From positions 1 to 21,485 of IMG/VR virus record IMGVR_UViG_3300005617_000721: a DNA stretch of 21,485 nt; one strand, given 5' to 3'. Below the pieces are notes generated by a model, which saw only the letters and a program-made list of their open reading frames with translations, searched no databases and was not told the DNA's origin. The DNA comes from a virus. A program made the translations under genes and the position numbers. Positions 1-5,541 of the stretch are shown piece by piece (the stretch's first letter is position 1; every line of letters begins with the position of its first letter).

Positions 1-2
1 AG

Positions 3-284
3 AAGAGCTATGAGCGGTACCGCGAAGAGCAGCGATTGATTGGTGCGCGTAGCAGAGAACTGCTCACACAGGCCGAGGCGTGGAAGCTGTCGTGTGAGGA
101 TCAGACCTTCCGGGACGTGGTGGTGAAGCACTTGCGCGAAACGATCGAGTCGAACGAGCCGGTCACGGCCATTGCCGGCAAGATTCTGCCGGACGGCCGT
201 GAGTTGGCCGTGATTCCCCGGATCTACAACACGATCATTACGATCGGTCCCGCGGGCTCTGGATTCTACGATGACCATTGGTGA
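3..284 (+). CDS. small phage hypothetical protein, 5'-partial, ends at a suspicious TGA
   Basis: The frame is open from the window edge, so the gene starts upstream; the TTG at 36 is only the first possible start inside the window. The N-terminal part is charged and helical (YERYREEQRL, then RSRELLTQAEAW). It is followed by VTAIAGKILPDGRELAVIPR and YNTIITIGPAGSGFYDDHW. I know no function. The frame stops at TGA 282-284, but the same frame stays open and protein-like to 428. The true gene is therefore probably 3-428, interrupted by one substitution, a sequencing error or recoding (see the next entry). I am confident it is coding and have no functional assignment. Confidence 0.7.
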   Translation, partial: KSYERYREEQRLIGARSRELLTQAEAWKLSCEDQTFRDVVVKHLRETIESNEPVTAIAGKILPDGRELAVIPRIYNTIITIGPAGSGFYDDHW

Positions 285-428
285 TACGAGACGCCGGGCC
301 ACGCGTTGATAGCCTACGCCCAATGGAATCCGGCCGAGACGCCGGAGCCTGAAGGGTGGTTTCGCCACGCGCGCACAGGCAGACGTCGCCCGGGCGGCGA
401 TGCAAGCAAGCAATACATCTACTTTTGA
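285..428 (+). pseudogene. in-frame continuation of the 3-284 gene beyond TGA 282-284
   Basis: After the TGA the same frame reads YETPGHALIAYAQWNPAE, then EPEGWFRHARTGRRRPGGD and SKQYIYF, ending at TGA 426-428. A GWxRHxxTGRRRPxGD tail is, from memory, a recurring C-terminus of small phage proteins, usually preceded by a YDDxWCY-like stretch. The stop therefore sits where a Cys (TGC/TGT) would be expected, one base away. No start codon or ribosome site supports an independent gene here. The best reading is a nonsense-interrupted C-terminus; UGA readthrough or selenocysteine cannot be excluded. Confidence 0.6.
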
Positions 429-443
429 GAAAGGAATGAAACC

Positions 444-905
444 GTGAGCATGACAGAGTCCCAAGGCCCGTTGCCCACCGCCGAGGCCATTGCCGAGCGG
501 CTTTCCGCGCGAAACAAAGGGGACTTCCTCGGCTTCGAAGTCAATGAGTACGCTGGATGCCTCCCCTACGAACTCGTAAAACCTTATCTCAAGGAAAGTG
601 TTACCGCTGAAGAATGGAACACGATTCGCGCTCCCCGTGATCGAGAGTCAGTCCTGAAACGAATGCAAGAATACATGCCCTTCGCGTTCGAGAAGGCCAA
701 CAGCCAACGGGGAATTAGCGCCAATCGCTCCATCCTGCACTACGTCGCGTGGACCTGGCTCGCAGGCGACGGAGCGCTTTCGGAAGAGATCGAGAACATG
801 GAACACGAGTTCTATGGCAAGCCTGTGCTACGCAAGATCTGCGAACACTACGGATGGGACTGGAAGCAGTGGGACAACGGCGAGCTGACCAACGGAGAGG
901 GATAA
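444..905 (+). CDS. hypothetical phage protein (153 aa)
   Basis: The GTG start at 444 lies about 8 nt after an AAAGGA ribosome site (430-435); an ATG at 450 is the alternative. The product is acidic and soluble, with no membrane segment. The N-terminal half includes PTAEAIAERLSARNKGDFLG, and the C-terminal half is aromatic-rich (LHYVAWTWLAGDG, HYGWDWKQWDNGE). I do not recognise a family with a known function. The stop TAA directly abuts the next GTG with no gap, so it is probably translated together with 906-1271. Confidence 0.75.
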   Translation: MSMTESQGPLPTAEAIAERLSARNKGDFLGFEVNEYAGCLPYELVKPYLKESVTAEEWNTIRAPRDRESVLKRMQEYMPFAFEKANSQRGISANRSILHYVAWTWLAGDGALSEEIENMEHEFYGKPVLRKICEHYGWDWKQWDNGELTNGEG

Positions 906-1271
906 GTGGACATCAAGCTCGACACTGCCAGCATCAAGGAACTCATCGGCGAGTCCATCATGGTCTCGCTGAACACCGAGAAGCGTGACGCGCTCATTCA
1001 GGGTGCGCTGAGCTACCTGCTCACGAAAACCACGAACACGTACAACAATCGTCAGGAAGACAGTCCACTTGAAAGCGCGTTCAAACACGCCCTTGGAAAC
1101 ATCGCGCGTGAGATCGCAACCGAAGCTCTGGAGAAAGACGAACGCGTTCGAGAGACCATCCGAAAACTCATCGTGGAGGCTGTCGAAAGTCTTTTGGACG
1201 ACAAGAGCTACAACAACCTGGTTGGGCAGATCAGTGCCGCGATCACCAAGGGACTCGTGCGGGATTATTGA
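906..1271 (+). CDS. hypothetical helical phage protein (121 aa)
   Basis: The GTG at 906 follows the preceding TAA immediately, and GGAGAGGG just upstream inside the previous gene serves as ribosome site. The product reads as mostly helical and charged: an N-terminal helix (LDTASIKELIGESIMVSL), then REIATEALEKDERVRETI, RKLIVEAVESLLDD and a C-terminal LVGQISAAITKGLVRDY. There are no cysteines and no membrane segment. The look is that of a small structural or DNA-associated phage protein, but I cannot name it. Its stop overlaps the Nudix start (TGATG). Confidence 0.75.
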   Translation: MDIKLDTASIKELIGESIMVSLNTEKRDALIQGALSYLLTKTTNTYNNRQEDSPLESAFKHALGNIAREIATEALEKDERVRETIRKLIVEAVESLLDDKSYNNLVGQISAAITKGLVRDY

Positions 1272-1666
1272 TGAACGTCGCGGTCGCTATCATCGCCGTC
1301 CAGGATAGCCAGGTGCTCTTGGTGCGCAATCGCAAGCGGCAAGGATCCGTGGAAATCCCCGGCGGCATGGTGATCTCGGGCGAGGGAATCTTCAGCGCGG
1401 CCGTTCGAGAGCTACGCGAAGAAACAGGCCTGACCATTGCCACGCCTGTCGGCTGGCGTGACCTCATTCCGTTCGATCAAAAGACGGTCGACAACTGGCA
1501 CGTGCACATCTTTCGAGCGCTACGATGGACCGGAAAACTCACGGCGGGCGATGATGCAGAGAACGTCTTTTGGGGATTGCCTGGCTTACTGCTCGCCGGC
1601 GCACACCCCGAGGATTATCCGATTGTCTGCAGGGCAATCGATCAACACAAGGCAGCGTTTGGATGA
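1271..1666 (+). CDS. Nudix hydrolase
   Basis: Nudix enzymes hydrolyse nucleoside diphosphates linked to another moiety, such as modified dNTPs, NADH, ADP-ribose or RNA caps. A complete Nudix box (Gx5Ex7REUxEExGU) is visible at about residues 37-59: GMVISGE, seven residues, then RELREETGL. The N-terminal strand MNVAVAIIAVQDSQVLLVRN fits the start of the fold. Length is 131 aa, normal for a single domain. I chose ATG 1271, which overlaps the previous stop (TGATG); a TTG three bases earlier is possible. The substrate cannot be read from sequence. Phages often carry Nudix enzymes for nucleotide-pool cleaning or NAD-linked metabolism. The stop overlaps the next ATG (ATGA at 1663). Confidence 0.9.
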   Translation: MNVAVAIIAVQDSQVLLVRNRKRQGSVEIPGGMVISGEGIFSAAVRELREETGLTIATPVGWRDLIPFDQKTVDNWHVHIFRALRWTGKLTAGDDAENVFWGLPGLLLAGAHPEDYPIVCRAIDQHKAAFG

Positions 1667-1875
1667 GCGAGACAAGTAACCCGGTACCAGTGAACATTCG
1701 TTATCGTGACCGCAATGGTGAAATCGCTTGGAAACGCATCATGCCCGGACGAACGTGGTGCAAGGAAACAGAGGGCGGGCGCAAGGAATGGGTGCTTCAT
1801 GCGCGGGACTTGGGCGATCAGGTCGATCGTGACTTCTCACAGGCAAACATTCTGGAATGGAAGAACGGCACGTGA
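1663..1875 (+). CDS. hypothetical small protein (70 aa)
   Basis: The ATG at 1663 overlaps the Nudix stop by 4 nt (ATGA). The product begins MSETSNPVPVNIRYRDRNGE and continues IAWKRIMPGRTWCKETEGG, then VLHARDLGDQVDRDFSQANI and EWKNGT. It looks like a small beta-rich protein, with strands around VNIRYRD and EWVLHARDL. No motif is recognised. It sits in the coupled cassette 1271-3008. Confidence 0.6.
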   Translation: MSETSNPVPVNIRYRDRNGEIAWKRIMPGRTWCKETEGGRKEWVLHARDLGDQVDRDFSQANILEWKNGT

Positions 1876-2111
1876 CCGATCCCGACGACAAGGTCCGCGA
1901 ACTGCAAGCCAAGTACGGCGCCCTTGCTCTTGCCGCCACACGTCTGGTGGTCACGCTGCCGAAGTGCACCTACTGCATCAGGCCAGCTACCCGTGCTTGG
2001 AAACGCGGTGAGGCTAGGTTCTGCGATGGGTGTGGCCCCGACGTGCCGGAGTATCCGCGTGCCCAGCCGTTGCGGGATATGATCGAAGCATTGAAAGCAC
2101 TAGGGATATGA
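1872..2111 (+). CDS. small zinc-knuckle protein (79 aa)
   Basis: The GTG at 1872 overlaps the previous stop (GTGA). A helical N-terminus is followed by two pairs of cysteines, CTYC (Cys32, Cys35) and CDGC (Cys51, Cys54), a classic spacing for one structural zinc ion. The text around them (LPKCTYCIRPATRAWKRGEA, then RFCDGCG) is a pattern I have met in small phage proteins of unknown function. Such ribbons usually bind nucleic acid or protein; the actual role is unknown. First of six neighbouring genes with zinc-type cysteines. Confidence 0.7.
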   Translation: MTDPDDKVRELQAKYGALALAATRLVVTLPKCTYCIRPATRAWKRGEARFCDGCGPDVPEYPRAQPLRDMIEALKALGI

Positions 2112-2467
2112 GCAGGCAATACCTCGGGTGGCCATGTCCACATTGCGGTGAGCGCAAGCTGGATCTTGGATGCGTTACCATCGACACGAATCCAGCGGTG
2201 CTTGGGATTGAATGCAAGGCTTGCGGCAAGAGCGGCGGGATCTACGAAAATGATCCGGCGCTACTGCTCGACAGGGAGAACCGTGAACTCGAAGCAATCG
2301 TGCGAACGTTGGCGGAAGAGGATCCGATCCGAACGCGTCAGGGCCTACGCTGGGACACCTACGAATGCAGGTTTTGTAACGGAGGGTCACGTGAATATGA
2401 TGACGCTGAGCACGAGATAGACCATTGCCTGTGGCTCAGGGCCCGTAAGGCGATGGAGAAAGCGTGA
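2108..2467 (+). CDS. zinc-ribbon protein with LEAIVR/RARKAME module (119 aa)
   Basis: The ATG at 2108 overlaps the previous stop (ATGA). An N-terminal ribbon (CPHC at 10-13, CKAC at 36-39) resembles the Lar-like restriction-alleviation layout of small phage proteins. A second unit follows: ELEAIVRTLAEEDP (60-73), CRFC (87-90), then HEIDHC (102-107) and RARKAME (111-117). The second unit recurs in the next two genes. Two zinc sites are likely. Function unknown; nucleic-acid or protein contact is inferred only from the ribbon type. Confidence 0.7.
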   Translation: MSRQYLGWPCPHCGERKLDLGCVTIDTNPAVLGIECKACGKSGGIYENDPALLLDRENRELEAIVRTLAEEDPIRTRQGLRWDTYECRFCNGGSREYDDAEHEIDHCLWLRARKAMEKA

Positions 2468-2724
2468 GAGCTGCAATCATGCACCCGATCCAAGCGGCAG
2501 AGCTAGAGGCGATCGCACGGATGGCTGCTGAGCTCGAATCCCATTGGCGAGATGGGCCTTGCCCGTTCTGCATGGAATGCCTTGGTAAGGTTGTCGAGAA
2601 GGACGACGTCGAGCTTTACGGATCAGACCCGGCGAGAATCGGCAAGCGTGAATGGGATCATAAACCGGACTGTCCGCTTGATGCCCTAACACAGCGGGCC
2701 CGCAGAGCATTGGAGGGAACGTGA
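2464..2724 (+). CDS. small zinc-binding protein, same module (86 aa)
   Basis: The GTG at 2464 overlaps the previous stop; an ATG at 2479 would trim five residues. The protein is almost only the shared module: AAELEAIARMAAELES (11-26), CPFCMEC (33-39), DHKPDC (65-70), then TQRARRALEGT. The Cys/His set (C33, C36, C39, H66, C70) suits one zinc ion. It is a paralogue of the C-terminal halves of its two neighbours. Role unknown. Confidence 0.7.
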   Translation: MRAAIMHPIQAAELEAIARMAAELESHWRDGPCPFCMECLGKVVEKDDVELYGSDPARIGKREWDHKPDCPLDALTQRARRALEGT

Positions 2725-3008
2725 GCACCGTTCCAAGTCTTCGATGTGGCGTCTGTGGACATGGTCTACCTGGCGTCGCAGCGCCCCACAACTGCAGCGA
2801 CCCCGTGCCCTATAAGATACACGATGACGCTCGAATCGAGCTGGAAGCGATCGTGCGCGCGGTGGCAGAGCTACCAATCCGCGACGTCAGAGGCCGGAAC
2901 GTATGCCCTTGCTGCGATCTAGAGACACGTGGCGATCGTGATGAATGCTGTGACGAATGCCCACGAACTCGGGCCCGTACGGCCCTGGGACTGGACGGCG
3001 CCGGCTAG
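2721..3008 (+). CDS. small zinc-binding protein, two Cys clusters (95 aa)
   Basis: The GTG at 2721 overlaps the previous stop (GTGA). The first knuckle is CGVCGH (9-14) with HNC (23-25). Then comes the repeated module: IELEAIVRAVAELPI (39-53), CPCC (62-65), CCDEC (76-80) and RTRARTALG. It ends the + strand cassette. Its TAG shares bases with the TAG of the convergent gene 3005-3211 (sequence CTAG). Function unknown. Confidence 0.7.
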   Translation: MSTVPSLRCGVCGHGLPGVAAPHNCSDPVPYKIHDDARIELEAIVRAVAELPIRDVRGRNVCPCCDLETRGDRDECCDECPRTRARTALGLDGAG

Positions 3009-3211
3009 ATCCTTTTCGTTGGCACAAGCTCAGCGCCGCACTGATCACACACAATCCCTTGAGCTTCGTTGGCGCTTAGGGGTGACCATGGGTTACAGGG
3101 ATCGTCCGAATGCGATGCACAGGCCGGACAACGGTACTCCTGGGACACTTCAGTCAGCCGAAACGGCACACATGCGAACCGCGAATATCCAACTGGCTTT
3201 TTCTCGCTCAT
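3005..3211 (-). CDS. small zinc-ribbon protein (68 aa)
   Basis: The ATG at 3211 overlaps the stop of the upstream minus-strand gene (ATGA), which is why I prefer it to the GTG at 3220. The product has two Cys pairs, CPAC (28-31) and CDQC (55-58), separated by a Pro/Asp-rich linker, i.e. one probable zinc site. It ends with GAELVPTKRI. It is last in the three-gene minus-strand unit 4031-3005. Role unknown. Confidence 0.65.
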   Translation of the reverse strand: MSEKKPVGYSRFACVPFRLTEVSQEYRCPACASHSDDPCNPWSPLSANEAQGIVCDQCGAELVPTKRI

Positions 3212-3738
3212 AGCACACACCGCCCTTTCTCGGATTCAATCGCCACGCCTGCGGGAACCTTGGCGCGCAACGCGTCCCACAGCGCGCGCTTCTGGCTGAC
3301 GGGCACCGTGTTGACCTTGCGGTCGCGCTCCCAGCGTCGGCCCGGGATGCTCCGAAGCACGGCCAGCAAGGCGCCGAATGCGTCGTCTGACAGGCCCTCT
3401 TGGTCGATCGTGAGCCGGTCGCCTTCGTAGGCCATACGGATCGTGCTCATGTCAGCCATCAGCCGTTCGGCGATCCGGTCGGCCACACGAACGTAGCCCA
3501 GTGTGCGCAAGGCGGATACCTTGGCCGGCACGTCGCTGGCCGCAGGTTTTGCAGCAATTTCCCAGATCAGCCGGTTGGCTACGACGCGGTTCTCCGAGGG
3601 GCCTACCTCGGCGCCGTACTTGTCCGCGCACACCGGGCCGATGCCACGTTCGACGGATTCGGCATCGACCAGGGGACGCCCGCACAAGGCGCAGTGGGTG
3701 GCTACAAGGGCCGTTGCAGGTGCGCCTTCGTGGCTCAT
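3208..3738 (-). CDS. DUF6011-type zinc protein with HARP-like C-terminus (176 aa)
   Basis: The N-terminus carries CALCGRPLVDAESVERGIGP followed by VC (Cys16, Cys19, Cys37). This CxxCGRxLxxxxSxxxGxGPxC signature is what I know as DUF6011, common in phage and actinobacterial proteins. The C-terminal part (about 121-165: LRSIPGRRWERDRKVNTVPV, then SQKRALWDALRA) resembles the HARP-type domain seen in SMARCAL1-like annealing helicases, although no helicase domain is present. A role in DNA metabolism is inferred. The start ATG overlaps the upstream TAA by one base. Confidence 0.7.
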   Translation of the reverse strand: MSHEGAPATALVATHCALCGRPLVDAESVERGIGPVCADKYGAEVGPSENRVVANRLIWEIAAKPAASDVPAKVSALRTLGYVRVADRIAERLMADMSTIRMAYEGDRLTIDQEGLSDDAFGALLAVLRSIPGRRWERDRKVNTVPVSQKRALWDALRAKVPAGVAIESEKGRCVL

Positions 3739-4031
3739 TAGGAAGCCCTCGCAACCGGGCGAACCGTAACCGTCACATCATCGCTCTTGGCTGCATATCG
3801 ATCGCTAGGGGTGATTGCGACGGCTAGCAGGGCTATGTACTCGCTCTCACGCAGGGCGGCTTCTAGGGAGCTCCAGGGCGCTGCAGGAGGGGGAGGGATC
3901 TCGTCGCTTGCGAGGCCGTCGAGAATCTCTTCCCAGTGGGCCGCGGTGCGGTCTGCCATCTCTTCGAAGGCCTCGACCAACGAATCGCTCTCGATCTCCC
4001 AGAACTCACTGCCCGTCGTCGTGATGTCCAT
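3738..4031 (-). CDS. hypothetical acidic protein, first gene of minus unit (97 aa)
   Basis: Begins MDITTTGSEFWEIESDSLVE and continues with an acidic helical stretch (AFEEMADRTAAHWEEILDGL), a Pro-rich linker (IPPPPAAPW), another helix (SSLEAALRESEYIALLAVAI) and a C-terminal strand (DDVTVTVRPVARAS). No family recognised. The ATG is preceded by TATTAT exactly 6 nt upstream and has no Shine-Dalgarno sequence, suggesting a leaderless mRNA (see 4029-4043). It would head the unit that includes the DUF6011 protein. Confidence 0.65.
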   Translation of the reverse strand: MDITTTGSEFWEIESDSLVEAFEEMADRTAAHWEEILDGLASDEIPPPPAAPWSSLEAALRESEYIALLAVAITPSDRYAAKSDDVTVTVRPVARAS

Positions 4032-4043
4032 GTCCTAATAATA
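4029..4043 (-). promoter_or_regulatory. leaderless-type promoter for 4031 gene
   Basis: On the minus strand TATTAT (4043-4038) is followed by TAGGAC and then ATG (4031-4029). A start site 7 nt after the hexamer falls on the A of ATG. No good -35 is seen; its position lies inside the 14-bp palindrome 4059-4072. Confidence 0.5.
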
Positions 4044-4090
4044 CGGCGTACGACGCAATTACCTCGAGGTAAAAGAGATGTACGCCGCAT
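4041..4090. promoter_or_regulatory. nested 50-bp dyad, candidate operator
   Basis: A perfect 14-bp palindrome, TTACCTCGAGGTAA (4059-4072), is flanked by an outer inverted repeat, ATACGGCGTAC (4041-4051) and GTACGCCGCAT (4080-4090), matching at 10 of 11 positions. Both share exactly the same centre (4065.5). The 7-nt spacers between them are not symmetric. It lies between two divergent genes and covers the -35 region of the minus-strand promoter. This is the layout expected for a dimer or tetramer repressor site; the bound protein is unknown, with the adjacent HTH proteins as candidates. Confidence 0.6.
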
Positions 4091-4121
4091 TTCTGTGGCA
4101 TAAGGAAGGCATGTGTGGGGC

Positions 4122-4159
4122 TTTGGTATCTGCGGCGAATGCCGTAATATAGAGACATG
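4122..4159 (+). promoter_or_regulatory. leaderless-type promoter for HTH gene 4157
   Basis: TAATAT (4145-4150), then AGAGAC, then ATG (4157). A weak -35, TTTGGT (4122-4127), lies 17 nt upstream. No ribosome site can fit between the predicted start site and the ATG. Confidence 0.5.
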
Positions 4160-4390
4160 AGTGCAGCGAGCACCCCGAAAGGGGCCAAACTCATCTGGCA
4201 GCGTGAGAACGACCCTGCAGCGTGGCGAAAGGCGATCCGTGAGGCACTGGTGAAAGCTGGAACCATTCCCGGTGCGGCCGAGAGGCTAGGTATCCATCGG
4301 CGCAATCTAGAGAAGTGGCTATCGAAAGAACCATCCTTGCGCGAAGGGATTGAACTACGGTTGCGGGGCAGGCCGCTAGACGGTCAGTAG
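4157..4390 (+). CDS. small Fis/HTH-type DNA-binding protein 1 (77 aa)
   Basis: A helix-turn-helix is visible at about residues 43-57 (AAERLGIHRRNLEKWL), with the alanine-rich first helix, LGI turn and recognition helix typical of Fis/NtrC C-terminal-like HTHs. The tail EGIELRLRGRPLDGQ is short and basic. The upstream part (WQRENDPAAWRKAIREALVK) is helical. It is related to 5033-5302, sharing AAxxLGxxxRxLxxWLxKxPxLxxGI. It probably acts as a local transcription regulator, perhaps at the dyad 4041-4090 (inference). Its TAG abuts the TAG of the convergent HNH gene with no base between. Confidence 0.75.
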   Translation: MSAASTPKGAKLIWQRENDPAAWRKAIREALVKAGTIPGAAERLGIHRRNLEKWLSKEPSLREGIELRLRGRPLDGQ

Positions 4391-4978
4391 CTACAGCCAT
4401 GAGAGCCACTCTTCTCTCTGCCACCTGTGGAACTCCGCTGCTTCCTCTTCATTCAGCATCGAAAAGTAAGTCCAGCGACGCAAGACCTCTTCAACGGGTC
4501 GTCGGACGAAGTAGATTTCGTGGATATTAGACATCCATCGAACTTCCCTGGCCAGATTCTCCCTGAATCGGATCACATCCTGCGGGGGTCTGCCGGTATC
4601 GGCGCCCGTCGAGCGGCGCGAAAGATATGCTTCAAGATCCCCGGCCACCTCGGGGAAGACTTCCCGAATAGGCCTATTCCCTTTCTTGGCATTGCAGTTG
4701 TTGCATGCGGGTAGACAGTTGCCAGGCGTAGTACCGCCACCGCTTAAAATAGGAACAACGTGTTCCAGCACAAGAAATGGCCTTGTTTTGCAGTAGGCAC
4801 ACAAGCCGCCAAAGTGATCAATTGTGATGATCCACTCTTCGAACGTCAGAGTGGCTGGCAGCAGAATGCATCGTGCTCTGCTAATCGCGCCACCGAGCTG
4901 CGTTCTAAGCCGCCGGCGAGTCCAGCTTGAATCGATTCGCCATGGACCATGAAGCCCAAAAGACGGAATGCGACGCAC
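4391..4978 (-). CDS. HNH endonuclease (195 aa)
   Basis: HNH nucleases cut DNA through a beta-beta-alpha-metal fold. The zinc-bound form is visible: CAYC (60-63), LEHVVPILSGGG (71-82) with His73 as the first catalytic His, NCLPACNNCNAKKGN (87-101) giving Asn87, Cys92, Cys95 and the final Asn/Lys region. The N-terminal 55 residues are basic and the C-terminal 90 residues are helical (EVLRRWTYFSMLNEEEAA). The GTG at 4978 has TAAATT exactly 6 nt upstream, fitting the leaderless pattern of its neighbours. It may be a free-standing homing nuclease or a phage-encoded nuclease; it sits between two related HTH genes. Confidence 0.85.
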   Translation of the reverse strand: MRRIPSFGLHGPWRIDSSWTRRRLRTQLGGAISRARCILLPATLTFEEWIITIDHFGGLCAYCKTRPFLVLEHVVPILSGGGTTPGNCLPACNNCNAKKGNRPIREVFPEVAGDLEAYLSRRSTGADTGRPPQDVIRFRENLAREVRWMSNIHEIYFVRRPVEEVLRRWTYFSMLNEEEAAEFHRWQREEWLSWL

Positions 4979-4990
4979 GTTAGCAATTTA
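4976..4990 (-). promoter_or_regulatory. leaderless-type promoter for HNH gene
   Basis: On the minus strand TAAATT (4990-4985) is followed by GCTAAC and GTG (4978-4976). Same 6-nt spacing as the three neighbouring promoters; no clear -35. Confidence 0.4.
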
Positions 4991-4998
4991 CCACCGCT

Positions 4999-5035
4999 TT
5001 GCATTCTAAGCCAGCTGTCATAGAATTCTGACATG
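4999..5035 (+). promoter_or_regulatory. leaderless-type promoter for HTH gene 5033
   Basis: TTGCAT (4999-5004), a 16-nt spacer, TAGAAT (5021-5026), TCTGAC, then ATG (5033). This is the best of the four, with a recognisable -35. AGAATTCT (5022-5029) inside it is palindromic. No Shine-Dalgarno sequence. Confidence 0.55.
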
Positions 5036-5302
5036 GGGTTGATCGACCCAAAAGTTGCCGACCTTGCCCGTCGACTTCACTCCGGCGATCCGAGCGCAAT
5101 CGATGAGATTCGAAGTGCCTTGGAGGCAGAGCGGACGGTTACTTATGCCGCGATTGTTCTCGGGGTCTCAATTCGCTGCTTGCAGCGATGGCTACAGAAA
5201 TACCCAAGGCTGACACGCGGAATCACAATGCAGGGAGGAGGGTGGCCCAAAGGGAAGCCGCGAAAAACACCCACGAGACTCAAACAGGGAGCGCGAACGT
5301 GA
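5033..5302 (+). CDS. small HTH-type DNA-binding protein 2 (89 aa)
   Basis: Paralogue of 4157-4390. Its HTH is AAIVLGVSIRCLQRWLQKYP (about 39-58), followed by RLTRGITMQGGGWPKGKPRK and a basic tail (TPTRLKQGART) that could contact the DNA backbone. The N-terminal part (LARRLHSGDPSAIDEIRSAL) is helical. It heads the second + strand cassette and its stop overlaps the GTG at 5299. Probable regulator; the target is unknown. Confidence 0.75.
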   Translation: MGLIDPKVADLARRLHSGDPSAIDEIRSALEAERTVTYAAIVLGVSIRCLQRWLQKYPRLTRGITMQGGGWPKGKPRKTPTRLKQGART

Positions 5303-5541
5303 CCACGAATCAATCCGCCAAGCTACAGGAACTCCGTGACGCAGTCGTGATCGGCGTGAACCAGTTCGCCCCGAAGACCATTACGCTGATCGGCGATCTG
5401 CATTACGGCAACAACCACTATCGCCTCACCAGGGACGTGTCAGTGACCGAGCTTGTGTCGGCACAGGAGGTGATCGTTCCGGCGTTGCGCGAACAGATGC
5501 GCACCGAATTGGCCGAGCACGCGCTCAAGGAAGCGGGGTGA
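5299..5541 (+). CDS. hypothetical small protein (80 aa)
   Basis: The GTG at 5299 overlaps the HTH stop (GTGA). It reads MTTNQSAKLQELRDAVVIGV, FAPKTITLIGDLHYGNNHYR, then SVTELVSAQEVIVPALREQM and a C-terminal helix ending EHALKEAG. An alpha-beta-alpha small protein is likely. No known motif; GDLHYGN recalls a phosphoesterase motif, but the protein is far too short for that fold. Confidence 0.6.
   Translation: MTTNQSAKLQELRDAVVIGVNQFAPKTITLIGDLHYGNNHYRLTRDVSVTELVSAQEVIVPALREQMRTELAEHALKEAG

Noticed and set aside
5299-5541. Phosphoesterase because of GDLHYGN
   Set aside because: Metallophosphoesterases need several further motifs over about 200 residues; this protein has 80.
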